Below, in pieces: positions 1 to 13,099 of a stretch of DNA of 64,000 nucleotides (position 1 is its first letter; each line of letters opens with the position of its first letter). This DNA is from Crotophaga sulcirostris (Eukaryota; Chordata; Aves; Cuculiformes; Crotophagidae), in NCBI GenBank assembly GCA_013397455.1, contig VYZB01000525.1, forward strand, positions 537,549 to 601,548, in the 5' to 3' direction. The notes beneath the pieces were generated by a model. That model was not told the DNA's origin, ran no database searches, and saw only the letters and a program-made list of their open reading frames with translations. A program made the position numbers and the translations under genes.

Positions 1-1571
1 CCTTCCTACCCAACTTCATAAAAATACCTCTCAGATTTAATAACAGAGTTGAGTGATTAACGAGAGAAATCATATACTGTGCAGGTGATGAAGAAATGAA
101 TTATAGCAAAGTTAATGGAGAACAAAGTTTCCATAGGATTTTGTGCAAAGACACATTTCTCGGTTATACCCTATATGTAGACAGAGAGTATCTCCTCCCA
201 TGATGAAGTCTATTGGCAGAACGTAGATCAGGAGTAGATACCTGGGAGGAAGCAAGGAGATAGTCTGTGCCTTTCAGATCCAGAGAAATATCTGTGTGCT
301 GCCCCTGGGTCACTTGCGATAGCTGAGTTCATTTCCCCATGAGAACCTGGCAATGTCTGTCTTGTTATTCTGAGGGAACAACACTGTTGAGTGCTGATCC
401 TTTGGTCTGTTGCACCTTCAGAGTTGACCTTCTGTGGCAGCACTTTGAAGTATGAGGGCTGAGTAGAGATGAGAGTATCTTTCTCCCTCGTGTGGCCTTT
501 CTCTGGCCAGTGTCCATCCATTTAATCACCTTTGTTCTCAGGGGAAGGGGTTATAGAGCTACAGCAGCAGGGGCCATAAAGTGCCTTTCTGAGGTAGGAG
601 TGATGCAGAGGCTGTTGTGCTGGGCTTGTTTGCCTGGGTGATTTTCACACTTAATAAGAAACTTTAAAAGGAGACTAAATGTGCATCATCTAGGGAAAAA
701 TAAGTTGTATCCCTCTGATTTTTGGCAAAATTCTGTTATGACATTTGTCTAGTTATTAACCAAACATGCAGCTTCAGTATTTAAAGTTTAGTCGCTTCCA
801 TTTTTCTTTTTTTGCTTAAGGAAAATAAGAGAACAACCTCAGCTTCCTATGCTGCTTTGTGAAACGGTCTTAACTGTTTCACTGAGCTGCATTTTCAAGG
901 CAGCTGTGCTCAAGACGCCTTATTTACTTTTTAAGCACGATCTAGAGGTTCTGAATAGGCTCTTTAGGCCCAGCTGTATTTTGATAGCACTAACATTGTA
1001 TAATATGAATCTATCCTCTGCCTTTCATTCCCTCCGTTGGTACATTTCTATCAGTGCAGGGCACAACAGAGCCTCTGTTAGCCCATGTGGTCAAGAAACA
1101 TGCAGGCGGCTGGCTCCAAACAGGGATCCTCAGTTCCTTGCCTTCCAGCTCTGCTGTGGGGAGGATGAGTGACTCAAAAGAGGCTATGTAAAACATAGCG
1201 AGCTGAAGGATTATTGTATCAGAGGGAACATTAGAAAAATCAAATGTACATCTGGGAAATAGGGTGGAAAGAATCCTATTGAGCCAGTTTCAGTGGAAGA
1301 ATAGGATCATCTCTGTTCCCTGGCCTGTGAAATTAACTAAAGCTGAAGAATATTCAAAAGGAAACAAGAAAATGACTGGACATCCTTCTGCTGCAAAAAA
1401 ATAAAGGATATCACAGGCCTGCGTTTCATGGAGAAAGCTAGCACAGAAAAGAGCAAGGTTATTATTTATTGTTTGGTTGCCTTTTGTGGTAGCAGTTCTC
1501 CTCAGTGGAGAATTGGCCTCTTGTGAGTTAAGCTTTTGGCATAGGGGTAGTGTACAAATTATACATGTATG
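1..1571. other. Non-coding, no gene recognised
   Basis: Only short open frames occur here, on both strands. None has splice-bounded structure or a recognisable protein family. The stretch may belong to the last intron of the ANTXR-family gene whose terminal exon lies at 18658. No repeat family was recognised. Confidence 0.5.
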
Positions 1572-1921
1572 TATCACAGTACAGTATCACAGTATTACAA
1601 GGTTGCAAAGGACCTTTGAGATCATCGAGTCCAACCTATAACCCAACAGCAACACTAACACCAACCCATCATCTAAACCATGGCACTAAGTGCCTCATCC
1701 AATCTCCTCTTAAACACCTCCAGGGACAGCGACTCCACCACCTCCCCAGGCAGCGCATTCCAATGGCAAATCACCCTTTCAGTGAAGAACTTTTTCCTAA
1801 TATCAAGCCTAAACCTCCCCTGACGAAGCTTGAGTCCATGTCCTCTTGTTCTGTCACTGGTCATCTGAGAGAAGAGACCAACCCCTGTCTGACTACAACC
1901 TCCTTTTAGGTAGCTGTAGAG
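1572..1921 (-). mobile_element. CR1 LINE 3' fragment
   Basis: Read on the minus strand, this translates to the CR1 ORF2 C-terminal segment ([18 protein letters not shown], then [14 protein letters not shown], then [13 protein letters not shown]). It then runs through GGTTGGACTCGATGATCTCA to a short TACTGTGATACTGTGAT tail. The insertion is heavily 5'-truncated, as most CR1 copies are. It shares its tail type with the copies at 7995, 28863 and 58490, so the four belong to one subfamily. The C-terminal reading frame is still open, which suggests a fairly young copy. Confidence 0.93.
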
Positions 1922-4394
1922 TATATATAAGTATGTGTGAGTACACACACATATGCATACAGTTAATTTGTGGCTGAAGACTGGGGAAATCAAGTCAGTG
2001 GTATGCGTGCCTGGCAACGTGGAAAGCCTGGACCACTCTGGCTGTGCAGAGCTGGAGGAGCCCGGCAGCCCCAGGAGCAAGTCCACAGTTCTGCTCCACC
2101 CAGTCCTGGCAGGTGACTCCAGTCCAGGTGTACTGACAGCAGTGGGTGGATTTTGGTGTGCTGCTGGGTAGACATGAAAGTACAGCTGGACGTGCCTCAC
2201 TGCACTGTGTTCTTCCACACTGCACCATCCAGAGGCCAGTGACTGTGCGGTGGTCTTGGAGAGAGGATTGCTTGATTTTGGGGGCAGGAGGGAAGAATTC
2301 TTTGGCGTTTTTTGTCTGCCTTTTTCTATTTGATTTCAAGGTAATTTCATAGTTGTTTTCGGTGTTAAGGGAAAACTTAGGCCGCAGAAGACAAAAGGAC
2401 CACATAATTTAATTATGTTTTGGGAATGGTATTTGGATTCATAGCTCAGAAAATTCCTACCTCTGAATTTCCAAAAATCATTCAAATTATTTTTACTTTT
2501 TCCAGGATTACCAGAGATAATAGGTTTCCCACTGGAAGAAGATAACTCACTGACATTGCATTTTCCAAATTTCTGTTCCACAGTTTACTTCCATTAATTT
2601 AAAAAGTTGTCATTTTCCATTTTTATTGCTATGGCTGGGCATATGTTCACTTTTTGTAGCCATTGCAGGGAATTTTTCTCTGTAATGGAAGTATTAATTA
2701 CTGTGCATGTTCTTACACTGCTATACAGTGAGAAAAATATTTTTCACAAGGCTTCTGGGACAGGGGAAAGATGTCAAAGGAAAATTTTTGACATTAAAAC
2801 ACTCTTTAAAAATTTTTTTAAAAGTTTAATTTCTTTCATTGTTTGAAAAAGGGTACTTTTGTACCCCAGAAAATCTGAAAAAAGCTTGTAGAAAAACTTC
2901 TCTAGATAGTTTTAGTGAAAAGCAAAGTATGCTAATATTTTTGATTCACTAATGTATGTGGTTTTGTCAAAGAAGAAGTATGTTAGACATTTTTCAGAGC
3001 TATTCAGCATCTTCCCTCACAACACAGCCCTTTTCTCTTTGGCTCTGCAGAAAATACAGGGAAGGCAGTGTTGCTGCCCCAGGTTTTCAAAACATGCCTT
3101 CTACCTCACTCCCATCCTGAAGGGAAGTTAAAAATGGCGTTATTGTACTTTTTTCAGGCTTCATGTGATGCAGCCCATTCCAGAGTGTGCGTGAAAGCCT
3201 CGCGGTGAAAATTCAGGCTGAAGTTTGTGTGCAGGAATATAGGGCTGACTGCTGCAAGGGACTCTCGTCCTTTTGCTCTGGGTGACCAGGGCTGCTTTCC
3301 ATCCATCCTCATTTCTTTCTTCATCATCTTCATCCTGTTACCTTTCCGAAACCACCTACTCTTTTCCCTACCTGTTATCCCCTTGGACTCCTGCCCTAGA
3401 TGTTCCCATTCCTATTCTGTTTCCCCCTGTGGTTTCTTCTTCTCCTTGCTATCTCAGTCCTTGTTTCCTTGCCCTCTCCCCTAGATGAGACAACCCTCCC
3501 CTCTGAGAGTGATGGGCTGGTGACCAACCTCCTTCTCCTGTTCCTCTTGTGCTAAAGGAATGAAGGTGCTGGTAAGAGCAGGGGTATGGCTTCACTACAG
3601 AGCTGGCTGAGGCTCCTGACACCTCCCCTGTCCTGGCTGGTGCTTCCCAGGGCATGGCAGGGACTTCTCAAGAAAAGGATCACTGTATGGATGAACTAGC
3701 AGCATTGAACAGGATTGTATTAATAGGAATAGTTGTAAGAATCACAGGTGCTTTTCAGAACTGACTAAAGAAAACCATCCAAGCACAAGCTGTGATGCCC
3801 CTTCTCCTGAAAACTCACTCAACTTCTGCAGGTCATGCCTGGCAGAAGCTTCTTTTGCACCAGGATGGGATACACGCACACTTAACCCCATCGTTAGCGG
3901 ACAGGCTGCTATTTGTGGGATGGCTTTTTGCTGAGCTCTCTGACAGCATCAGCAGAGGAGTGAAGAGATAAAAAAGGACTAGCAGCTTTCCTGCAGATTG
4001 CTGGCCTTTATTCCTTGCAGTAAAGTACCAAGGTGAAGTCTTGACAGGTATTCGTGCTACTGTTGCAGTGAGGTATCTCTTAGAGCTAGGCTGCTATTTT
4101 CCCTTTCATTCCTCAGAAATTTGAGGTTTAGAGGATCAACAGTCACTCTTTTAGCTCAACAAAGAGATGGATGGTTCTGGTGGAGACACTCTGCTCATCC
4201 AGCAACAGGGAGCGTGTCAGAGTGGCCACGTGGCCTGACAAGCTACGTATTGCTCAGGATACTCAGGCTGCCTTGAAGGCTTCCCCATCGTTCTGTATTG
4301 GTGTCCTCCTGAGCTTGGTTTTGAGCTTACAGGGAGCTGCTATGAAGATTGGACTTTAGGAAACATTAATTTCTGGCTATCTGAGTATATTCTG
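1922..4394. other. Non-coding, no gene recognised
   Basis: AT-rich sequence with pyrimidine-rich patches around 3300-3490. Open frames there (for example 3227-3484) are low-complexity Ser/Pro/Phe products of the pyrimidine tract and match nothing I recognise. A tract ending TTTGGCTCTGCAG at about 3051 resembles a splice acceptor, but no conserved exon follows it. Confidence 0.45.
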
Positions 4395-4397
4395 CTT

Positions 4398-4832
4398 GAG
4401 AAACTGGCTGCCATTGGCCTGGACTGTCACACCATCTGCTGGACAAAAAACTGGCTGGTGGGGAATGGAGTTAAATCCAGTTGGAGGCCGGTGACAAGTG
4501 GTGTTTCCCAGGGTTCAGTGCTGGCGCCAGTCCTGTTCAATATCTTTATCAACGATCTGACTGAGGGGATTGAGTGCACCCTTAGTAAGTTTGCAGATGA
4601 CACTAAGCTGGGTGGTAGTGTTGATCTTCATGAAGGAAAGGAGGCTCTGCAGAGGGATATGGACAGGCTGGATCCATGGACTGAAACCAATGGGATGAGG
4701 TTCAACAAGACCAAGTGCCTAGTCCTGCGCTTGAGTCACAACAACCCCGTGCAGCATTACAGACTTGGGGGAGAATGGCTGGAGAGCTGCCTGGCAGAGA
4801 AGGACATGAAGGTGTTGGCTAACAGCGGCTGA
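4398..4832 (+). pseudogene. CR1 reverse-transcriptase fragment
   Basis: Broken ORF2 fragment of the non-LTR retrotransposon. The motif [20 protein letters not shown] (RT finger/palm) is followed by [14 protein letters not shown] is the CR1 version of the YxDD catalytic box, whose two aspartates bind metal. The frame closes just after KVLANSG, where the family normally continues, which points to a frameshift close to 4815-4850. Endonuclease and N-terminal RT sequences are absent. Confidence 0.93.
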
Positions 4833-4845
4833 ATATGAGCCAGCA

Positions 4846-5364
4846 GTGGCCCAAGTGGCCAAGAAGACCAGTGGCATCTTGGCCTGTATCAGAAACAGCA
4901 TGGCCAGCAGGACCAGGGCAGTGATTGTGCCCCGGTACTCAGCACTGGTGAGGCCACACCTCGAGTGCTGTGTGCAGTTCTGGGCCCCTCACTATGAGAA
5001 GAACATTGAGGTGCTGGAGCATGTCCAAAGAAGGACGACGAGGCTGGTGAAGGGGCTGGAGAACAAGACCTATGAGGAGCAGCTGAGGGAGCTGGGGTTG
5101 TTTATCTTGGAGAAGAGGAGGCTGAGGGGAGACCTCATCACTGTCTACAACTACCTGAAAGGAGGTTGTGGCAAAGGGAGTGTTGGTCTCTTCTCCCAAG
5201 TGACAGGTGACAGGACAACAGAAAATGGCAATAAGTTGCACCAGGGTAGGTTTAGGCTGGATATTAGGAAAAAATTATTCACTGAAAAGGTGGTCAGGCA
5301 CTGGCACAGCTGCCCAGGGACATGGTTGAGTCACCATCCCTGGGGGTGTTTAAAAGACGGGTAG
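4846..5364 (+). pseudogene. CR1 ORF2 C-terminal fragment
   Basis: Continuation of the same degenerate ORF2 in another frame: [49 protein letters not shown], and [17 protein letters not shown]. These match the conserved post-RT region of CR1 proteins. The last part (about 5325-5364) has slipped out of frame relative to the other copies, which end in a KRRLDE-type sequence. Not expected to encode a functional protein. Confidence 0.9.
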
Positions 5365-5467
5365 ATGAGTTTCTGGGGGGCATTGTTTAGAAGAGGACAG
5401 GTACGGTTGGACTCGATGATCTCAAAGGTCTTTTCCAACTGGATGATTCTATGATTCTGTGATTCTA

Positions 5468-7994
5468 AGAGAAACCACAGTAGCTGGTGGGGAGGTGGTC
5501 AGTACTCTCTGCAAAAGGCAACTTTCAAGCTCTTCCCCTCAGCTTCATGGATCAAAAGTGGGGCTGTTACAAACACCAGCAAGTAAATATTGAGAGCCCC
5601 AATATGTGCAGAGAGGAAGGTGAGATGCTTCTTTCAAATGGTGTACTTAGTTGCTGCCTTCAGCAAATCCATTCTGTTTTGCATTTCAGCACATACTGTC
5701 ACAGGAAATTCTCAGAGGCTCGGTTTACCAAAAACCTCAACTTAAAAAAAGAGGACATTTTTCCCCCCAGGCAGAATTGCTCTTGTTTACTTTAAAGCTT
5801 TAGAAAGTGATCCCATTTTTGTCACTGAAAATTACCTGCAAAAGAGAGTGAGAGTGTATACTGGATTTTGCTGTCATTGTCACCCTTGTATACTCATGGG
5901 ATTTTACTTAGAAAGAAGCTTGCACATGTGCAGCTTTTTCCTGGGGGCGGGGACTAGGAGCAGGCTGTTGTACAAAAATCTGAAAACCTTTTTTTCTTCC
6001 TCATTCCATAAAATTGAAGGTAAAAAGGCTGCTGGGTAACCAAAAATTTCACAAACTGAGCTGCTGGTAGTACTGGAAGCCAGGGCTTCTAGGGCTTTTC
6101 AAGTTCTCATGGTGTGACATTGAACAAGGCATGGCAGCTGGAATTTTAAACGCCAGTCTCTGAAATTAGGAGAAATGAGTGTTTGGGTTCCTTATTCTGT
6201 ATGTGCATTTCAACGTGATCACTCTTAAGCTGATAGGTTTGTTAAAGCTCAGAAGTTCTGATAACCCTCAAATTTTGAGTGAATCATTGTAATGTTGGCC
6301 ATGACATTTATGTGCCTTAGTTTTCCAACTTCAAAATAATCATGAGAACACAATATTTATCTTCCTTATAGATGTGAGGTTTAGTTAATGCCAGGCACAT
6401 GGGATTCCTCAGATGAATGGTGTGACACCAAACCTATGGTTTATTAATGACCAGTAATTACTTCCTGGCTGCTACCTACGGATGGTCAGCAGTTGGAATG
6501 CAGCCCATGGGGATGGCAGCACCCGCCTGTCACTCCATGTGAGCTGAGCTGCCTCTGTACCAGTGCTATTTGAAGCTCATACTACTTACTTATTTTCAAG
6601 ACCGAGTACTGGCATTTAATAGGCTTTCCTGCCACTTGCTTGGAGATGTGTTGTAATTGCCCAAGTATTAATCAGCAGAGCTACAGGGGGTGCTTGAAAA
6701 GCATCACTGAGCTCCTTCAGACTGTATTCACCAGAAGCTGTTGCTGGGTTCTGGAGCTTTTCTCCATTTGCTTAACCTTTCTGGAGCCAATTACCTTCAT
6801 ATGCTGCTAAAAAAATAAAGAGATGGGGGCATCGCCTGCCACAGTAAGTGATCTCATTTTTTCACTTTCAATGAAAACATGACATATGTAGCTCCTGGTT
6901 GACTTCTTTTTTCATCTTTTTGCAAAGGAGAGCAGTATCTCTAAGGTTCATTCCTACTGTAGCAGGCATGGCATGGCAGAAAAATGCTCCCTAGTGTGGG
7001 ACCAGTGTCCTAACGCACAGTTCCCAGGATGGGCTGAGCACTGCAGCTGGCAACATGTAATCAAGTGAGTAATGAATTTCCTGTTCTGCAAGAAGGCCAC
7101 ATACTGGCCTTATCTCTCACTTGTGCCAGGATCATGTTATTTCTGATGTGGAAGAAGAATTCACAAGTAGGCCTCAGGGACAGATTTTGCCTGTCTGTCC
7201 TTGGGTGGAATTAGCAGTCTGTCCACGTCTTTGGGAGCCAGAGGCATGCTCAGTAACAATAACCACAAGAAGCTCTTCTGAAGGACGGATACAAATCCCA
7301 GGGCTGCTGCCATTCAGCACACAACAGCAGGAAGAAGGATTTGCCTTGTGGTTAAGACACTAAGATGTGACTTTGGAGACCCAGGCTGTAACTGATGTAA
7401 ATTACTTCACTTCTGTTTTGCTGTAGTTCCACAGTGATAAATGAGATGAATGGTATGTTCTAGGAGCATGGGAGCATGTACCTAACAGCATTTCAAGCAC
7501 TTCATAGATGAACTCTGTTAGGTAGGTGGTGGGCTCTTCTACTTTTAAATTGTGTGTAACGTGATTTGATATTGCTTTGATATTTATGGTAAAGGAATAA
7601 ATTCATCAGGTCTGGTTCTTAATTTTTTTATGGATGACATGACTGTCATATGTGTGACATGGATAAGAACTGGTGATTTAGTCCCTTGCTAACTGAAACT
7701 CTGACATGTCTGCCATGGGGGAATACGTTCTTGCATGTTGTTATCACAGTTTTCCAGGCAGCACTTCATTGATGCTCTACAGTCGTACAGAGTACAGTGT
7801 GTCTAAGCTATGCAGACTTGGCTTGGAGTCAGATGACTATCTTCAGGCTTAGGAGAAAGCCCACAACTGAAGGTACATCTCTTTTTGAGAAGGCAAGAGC
7901 ATAAATGCATATGCAGTCACTTATTAGGACTTCATGTACAGATCCTCAGCCGGCACATACAAATAAACAGCTATTCTGTGGCCAATATGTTTAT
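5468..7994. other. Non-coding, no gene recognised
   Basis: I see no coding exon or named repeat here. An ATGGGGGCATCGCCTGCCACA followed by GTAAGTG at about 6823-6849 mimics a tiny exon-donor pair, but no supported acceptor or homologous peptide goes with it. Confidence 0.45.
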
Positions 7995-8610
7995 TTATCA
8001 GAAATAGTGTGGCCAGCAGGACCAGAGAAGTTATCATCCCCTTACACCTGGCACTAGTTAGGCCACACCTTGAGTACTGTGTGCAGTTCTGAGTGAAAAC
8101 TCTGTGTGAGTTTGAGAAGGATGTCAAGATACTGGAGTGTGTCCAGAGGAGAGCAACGAAGATGGTGAAGGGGCTGGAGCACAAGCCCTATGAGGAGTGA
8201 CTGAGGGAGCTGGGGCTGTTTAGCCTGGAGAAGAGGAGGCTCAGGGGAGACCTTATTGCTCTCTACAGCTACCTAAAAGGAGGTTGTAGTCAGACAGGGG
8301 TTGGTCTCTTCTCTCAGATGACCAGTGACAGAACAAGAGGACATGGACTCAAGCTTTGTCAGGGGAGGTTTAGGCTTGATATTAGGAAGAAATTCTTCAC
8401 TGAAAGGGTGATTTGCCATTGGAATGCGCTGTCTGGGGAGGTGGTGGAGTTGCCATCCCTGGAGGTATTTAAGAGGAGATTGGATGAGGCACTCAGTGCC
8501 ATGGTTTAGATGATGAGTTGGTGTTAGTGTTAGTGTTACTGTTGGGTTATAGGTTGGACTTGATGATCTCAGAGGTCCTTTCCAACCTTGTAATACTGTG
8601 ATACTGTGAT
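7995..8610 (+). mobile_element. CR1 LINE 3' fragment
   Basis: Starts in ORF2 ([13 protein letters not shown], then the region encoding [10 protein letters not shown]) and runs through [20 protein letters not shown] and [20 protein letters not shown] to [14 protein letters not shown]. It ends with a TTAGTGTTAGTGTTA-type stretch, GGTTGGACTTGATGATCTCA and a TAATACTGTGATACTGTGA tail. A stop interrupts the frame near 8093 and another near 8200. Same subfamily as the 1572 and 28863 copies, opposite orientation. Confidence 0.94.
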
Positions 8611-11600
8611 TTGTTTCTTGGCAACACCCCTGCATCAATGCTGAACCCTATGTTACCTTGTTTTAGTTGGATTGCTGAAAACTGTGCATCCCTCATTGTC
8701 TTCAGAGTTGGGTCGGAGTCTGGAAATTAACCTACTGAGCCTTCCTTAGTGCTCTGCTTACACACTTCTAGTAACTGTATAGGAATCCATTTCCCCACAG
8801 ACAAAATGAGTAATGCTGTGACGTTCCTCTGAAGATGTTTTGAGCCCTAGAAATAAGAAACACTTTAAGATAATGTCTGAATATTATTATTCATACTAAA
8901 GTTATTTTACAGAGTGATAACTAAAAATCAAAAGGTATTGCATCATTAATTTCTAGAGAGGAACTTTAGTTCTGGAGACCTATGTTCCTGTATACACTAT
9001 TGTGGTTCGTATTGTTATACCAGAAGATGACCCAAATCACTGCGTCTGCCATTGTACAAGCAACACAAAGATACTACACAACCTAAAGACACCGAACTAT
9101 GTCTGCTAAGTCTTAATCTTGCTTTGAACATAAACATCAGGATAATAATAAAATCCTCTAGTTATGCCAGTTTTAGTCTCATATTGGAACAGTTCCTGAA
9201 GCAAACTTCCTGGAGTTTGCAGCAACACTCCCTTTTTTTTTGACACGTGAACATATCCCTTCTTTTCCCCTGCTTTTTGGGTTTCTTTTAGGGAACATAA
9301 TTACCCAAGTAACCTTTGTCTGTGATAAGTTGAGACCAGGGTGTATAACGGAGTTTGTGTAAGAGAGGTGGCAATGGGGTCCTTGTGGAAAAGAGTAACT
9401 TCAAAATACAGAGCTGGTACTTGATAGACTAGTCAAGCTGCATAGAGGAAACATGGCAGGGACATATTTGCATAGTGTGTTAGGTCTCTCTAGCATACCT
9501 GAAATGGGAAGGAGATTTTCATATCAGGACTTTGGTACCTGAGTTGCTTCCCTGTTGTGGTTGTTCCTAAAAATAATAGGTTGTTGTGTCCCAAGGAGCC
9601 CTTCCATCCAACTTAGCTCACATAGGAGCTTTTGGCAGAGGAGGAGATTTCTGTACTTTGTAAATATGCCAGCAGTGACAATGAACTGTATGAACCTCAT
9701 CCCGGGAGAAGAAAATCCTTATGAGATAAGCACAAAGGAACCTGGGAACTGTGGATGTACCCTCTACTTGCTCTAGCTAGCAGCACAGCCATTTAAAGGC
9801 CAGTTACCCAGGGATGGGTTGGGGATTATCTGTCTCTGTTTCCAGACTCTAAACAAAGAGGAAACTTGTCTGTGTGGTGGGCCAAGATCTTACATTTTTG
9901 GCTGGGGCAAGGAAAAATAATAACCATTTTCACTAGAAATCTCTCAGTCTCCAGTGTTATCCAATATCCTAGGTGGGTAATGAGCATTGTGCTTGTCCTC
10001 TGTGCACACCATAATCTCAGCTTGCTCTTGAAGAGACAATCAAGTAATTCACAGTGGAAAGCACAATGACACTTAATTACAGTTTAAGCAAGACAAGTTA
10101 TGGTCCTTTTTGGCTTAATTTGCTCCTCCCAGCAAGCCACCAATACCTCAAGGCTGAACCCGTTGCAACTAGCAAGTGTTTGTTGCTCTTGTTGCTACGC
10201 TCCAAAGCCCTCCCCATTCTAGGTGATGGACAGATGCAATCTCCTTTTCCCTGAAAATGCCAAAGGAAAGAGAAAGATCTTCTGCAAACCAACCACTGTT
10301 GTTTTTTATTTGAATCACATTCTAGTCTGGTCAGCATTCAAGTGTGGAAATGTGGTGCTGTGGTTAAAACAAGGGATGTGAGTCATGAGTCCTGAACTTG
10401 TAAATACCTTTTTTTTTCTCTGCATAACCTTGGGTAGATGGCATGACCTGACAGTGGCTCTCCTCACTTCCTCTACTCTGGGAGCTTGATCCATAAAAGC
10501 TGTCAGAAAAGAGGAAGGCTGTAAATTGTGTGTTGTGAGTGCAGGTTTAGATTTTAAGATATTTTTCTCAGGTTTGGATGGGATTTGGTCTGGCGTGATT
10601 GTACTTTGAGATTGGTACTGAATATAAAGTATGCCTGGTATACCTTAACTTTGATTATGCCTAGTGTCATCCTTCTCTGTTCCCTTCTCTACTTCAGGTT
10701 TTTTAGGGCTCAGCATCAACTGGTTTTGTTATGGATCTGCAATGGGCATTACTTCAGCCACAGCCTCAGCAAGGTCCAAGACATGTGATGTTTTGTGCAT
10801 TCCTGCAAGATATCTTGTGACTATGGTCGTTCTTTCAGGAGGAGTCTGCAGCCCATTGCTGCATTTTCCTGCTAAGGCACAGCTGGAAACAGCATGCAGC
10901 TCTCTGCTGAATGGAATGCAATACAAATGTTTTGAACAGCCCTGTCTTCGAATACTGGGAAGGGTTCTCCATATCACCTGCTCCATGTCTCCATATTAAT
11001 TTCCTTGTGTGCCTAAGCTGGTAAAGTGGTATCAGGCATATGAGAGTTGGACCATGGGGATGTGTTCAGCACAAAGTTTATTTTACTTGATGGGTCCTGA
11101 TCCTAGCTTAAAAGGCCAATTTCCCTGACTGAGTTATTCCTCCCTCAGACTCCTCATTATTGGCTGGTTTCTCCAAGGGCAAATTGGAAGGGGCCCACTT
11201 CTCTTCAGTGTATTCCTGCACTGGTCTTCAAATGAACTGAACAGACTGCTCCCAGAGGATCCATCCCTGGTTTCAAGCAGTTCTATGCACAGCTGGGGCT
11301 GTGAACTGGGGAGCAGTTTCTCAGACATGTGTGTCTTGGGAACCTGTAAGTACTTGATAGAATTGTGATTAAGAAATCTACAGTAGCCTGAGATACTGCA
11401 GCTATTAATCTTACTGTGAAACTTTTCCTATCTTAATTATCTGTTAAATCTGGACACCATATACCACATGACTCTTATTTGTTTTGGCTAAAACCTACTT
11501 CTTTAGATGGTCTGTAAATATTTTTGTATGTTAGTGAAATTAGCTAAGTGGAAAAAATACCCTTGAAAAAGGATCAATATTTTCAGTTTCTGTTTTGAAA

Positions 11601-13035
11601 CACTTTTTCTGTCTGAAACTCAAACAGAAGAAGTTTTGAATTGAACAACAGTTGTGTTTCAAACCCAAGTGAAACTTATTTTGACATATTTCTTTTACCT
11701 GAAAAATGAAGACTTTTGGTTGTTGTTGTTGACTTTTCCCTTGGCCAGCAAGTGAACCGAAAGATGACTTTTATTGCCAGTGCTGTTTGCAGTGCATACC
11801 ATGGGCCTGTTTGTCAGTTTGTCCTGGCAACCTACCTCCCTCAGTGTCTGAGGGATCCCAGTGAGTTGTCACACACTTGCTATCAAAAGAAGAGCTTCTG
11901 TGCTCTCTCCTCCCCTCCCCACCGCATTAAATCCTACTTTTTCAGCTATGTCTTCCACAGCTAGGGTACCTGGGTGCATACTGGGCTTCTGAAGGATTTC
12001 TTCTCCCAGCCTCTTTGCAAAGCAAGGCTGAGCCCCCATTACCTCTGTGAGAGGGGCTCAGGCATCTCAGTTCTTGCCTGGCCTTTGGGCAGCAATGTGG
12101 GCCATGCCTCATCTAAGCCAACAGGTTTTACTCTGAACGTGTCAGTCACTCAAGGCATTTCTCAGCTGTGTCTCACTGTCAGCATGTGCTCTGCTCCTGG
12201 CTCATATACAGCTGTAATGTGTATCTTCTTGTTTGTGACTCAGGTATAAGAGTTTCTGAAGCAGGGATTAACTTCCTGTGCTCTGTCTCCCTGGTGCTCC
12301 ATCTGATTCCTTTTGCAGTGTGAAGCACATTGAGTGAGCCCAGTAAGTTACACCTCTTGGCAGCACCACCTCAATCACCCTCAATCAGCCTGTGCTGTAA
12401 ACAGAGTTTGCTGCTGCTGCTTGGATCAGCCCTGTGCATTTGTATTCATAATTTTGTAATTTTCTATTTGTATTTATCTGATGTACCTAAGGCCATAATA
12501 GGGTCCTCACTGTTACAATATGAGTGATTCATAATGTACAATGAAGTGATTTCCTTCCCCTCCAGTAACTCCATCATAGAAGGAGGGAGCAAAAGTGATA
12601 TGAGTTTACTTATAAAGAGACCAGATAATACACTGGATAAAGAATGGACTGATCTGATTTAAAAGCAGTGCTAAAGAAAATAATAATTATAATTCAGAAA
12701 GAAAATAATAATTATATTTTCATTGTTGGATGCTGCCACTTTGCTGGACTTTACTTTTAAAATCTTCCTCTCTTTAGTCAACACTGTTTTCTTTTATCTC
12801 TTCATAGTTTAGGTTTATCATCATTTTGTGCATCAGTGCTGAGCTGCCACACAGATCCCCAGAAAATTGTTATTGACAAGAGAGGAGTTACTAAACTGGA
12901 AGATATTTAACGAGTCATTCTCATGCAAAAAATATTTTATGTTAATTATAATTAATGTTTTGATTTGAGACCTAATAACTTAAAATGGCTACATATAAAA
13001 TTAATTACAAGTTAATAAATTAATTGTTAATTATC
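8611..13035. other. Non-coding, no gene recognised
   Basis: No conserved exon recognised. The open frames here (for example 9555-9776 and 10664-10999) are short, lack family signatures and show ordinary intronic composition. The right end, about 12900-13035, becomes very AT-rich and partly palindromic just before the assembly gap. Confidence 0.45.
12673..12716. repeat. 19-bp direct repeat, period 25
   Basis: AAAGAAAATAATAATTATA occurs at 12673-12691 and again, identical, at 12698-12716. This is a simple local tandem duplication in AT-rich sequence. Confidence 0.9.
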
Positions 13036-13099
13036 NNNNNNNNNNNNNNNNNNNNNNNNNNNNNNNNNNNNNNNNNNNNNNNNNNNNNNNNNNNNNNNN
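13036..13099. other. Assembly gap (64 N)
   Basis: A run of 64 undetermined bases. The left flank is rich in AATTAA/TTAATT words, including the perfect palindrome TTAATTATAATTAA at 12942-12955. This suggests the gap fell in difficult AT-rich repeat sequence. Whether 64 is the true length cannot be told. Confidence 0.99.

Larger units (their letters stand above)
4395..5467 (+). mobile_element. CR1 LINE, ORF2 RT C-terminal half plus 3' end
   Basis: This is the longest CR1 copy in the window. It opens inside the reverse transcriptase domain ([12 protein letters not shown]), passes the FADD catalytic box, the thumb region and the conserved C-terminal segment ([25 protein letters not shown]). It ends with GGTTGGACTCGATGATCTCA and a GATTCTATGATTCTGTGATTCT tail near 5445-5467. 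It is 5'-truncated, is missing several residues after NWLVG (about 4460), and is frameshifted near 4832. It is therefore inactive. Its tail type differs from the 7995 copy, so it is a different subfamily. Confidence 0.96.

Noticed and set aside
1673..2405. Minus-strand frames of 181 and 136 codons
   Set aside because: The recognisable part (to about 1921) is CR1 ORF2; the rest is fused flanking sequence with no family match.
3041..3092. Acceptor-like TTTGGCTCTGCAG followed by a short open stretch
   Set aside because: The translated stretch does not resemble any ANTXR exon or other protein, and no convincing donor follows.
11267..11352. Possible exon between a CAG acceptor and GTAAGT donor
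   Set aside because: None of its readings resembles a vWA, transmembrane or cytoplasmic ANTXR segment, so it is probably a chance splice-like pair.
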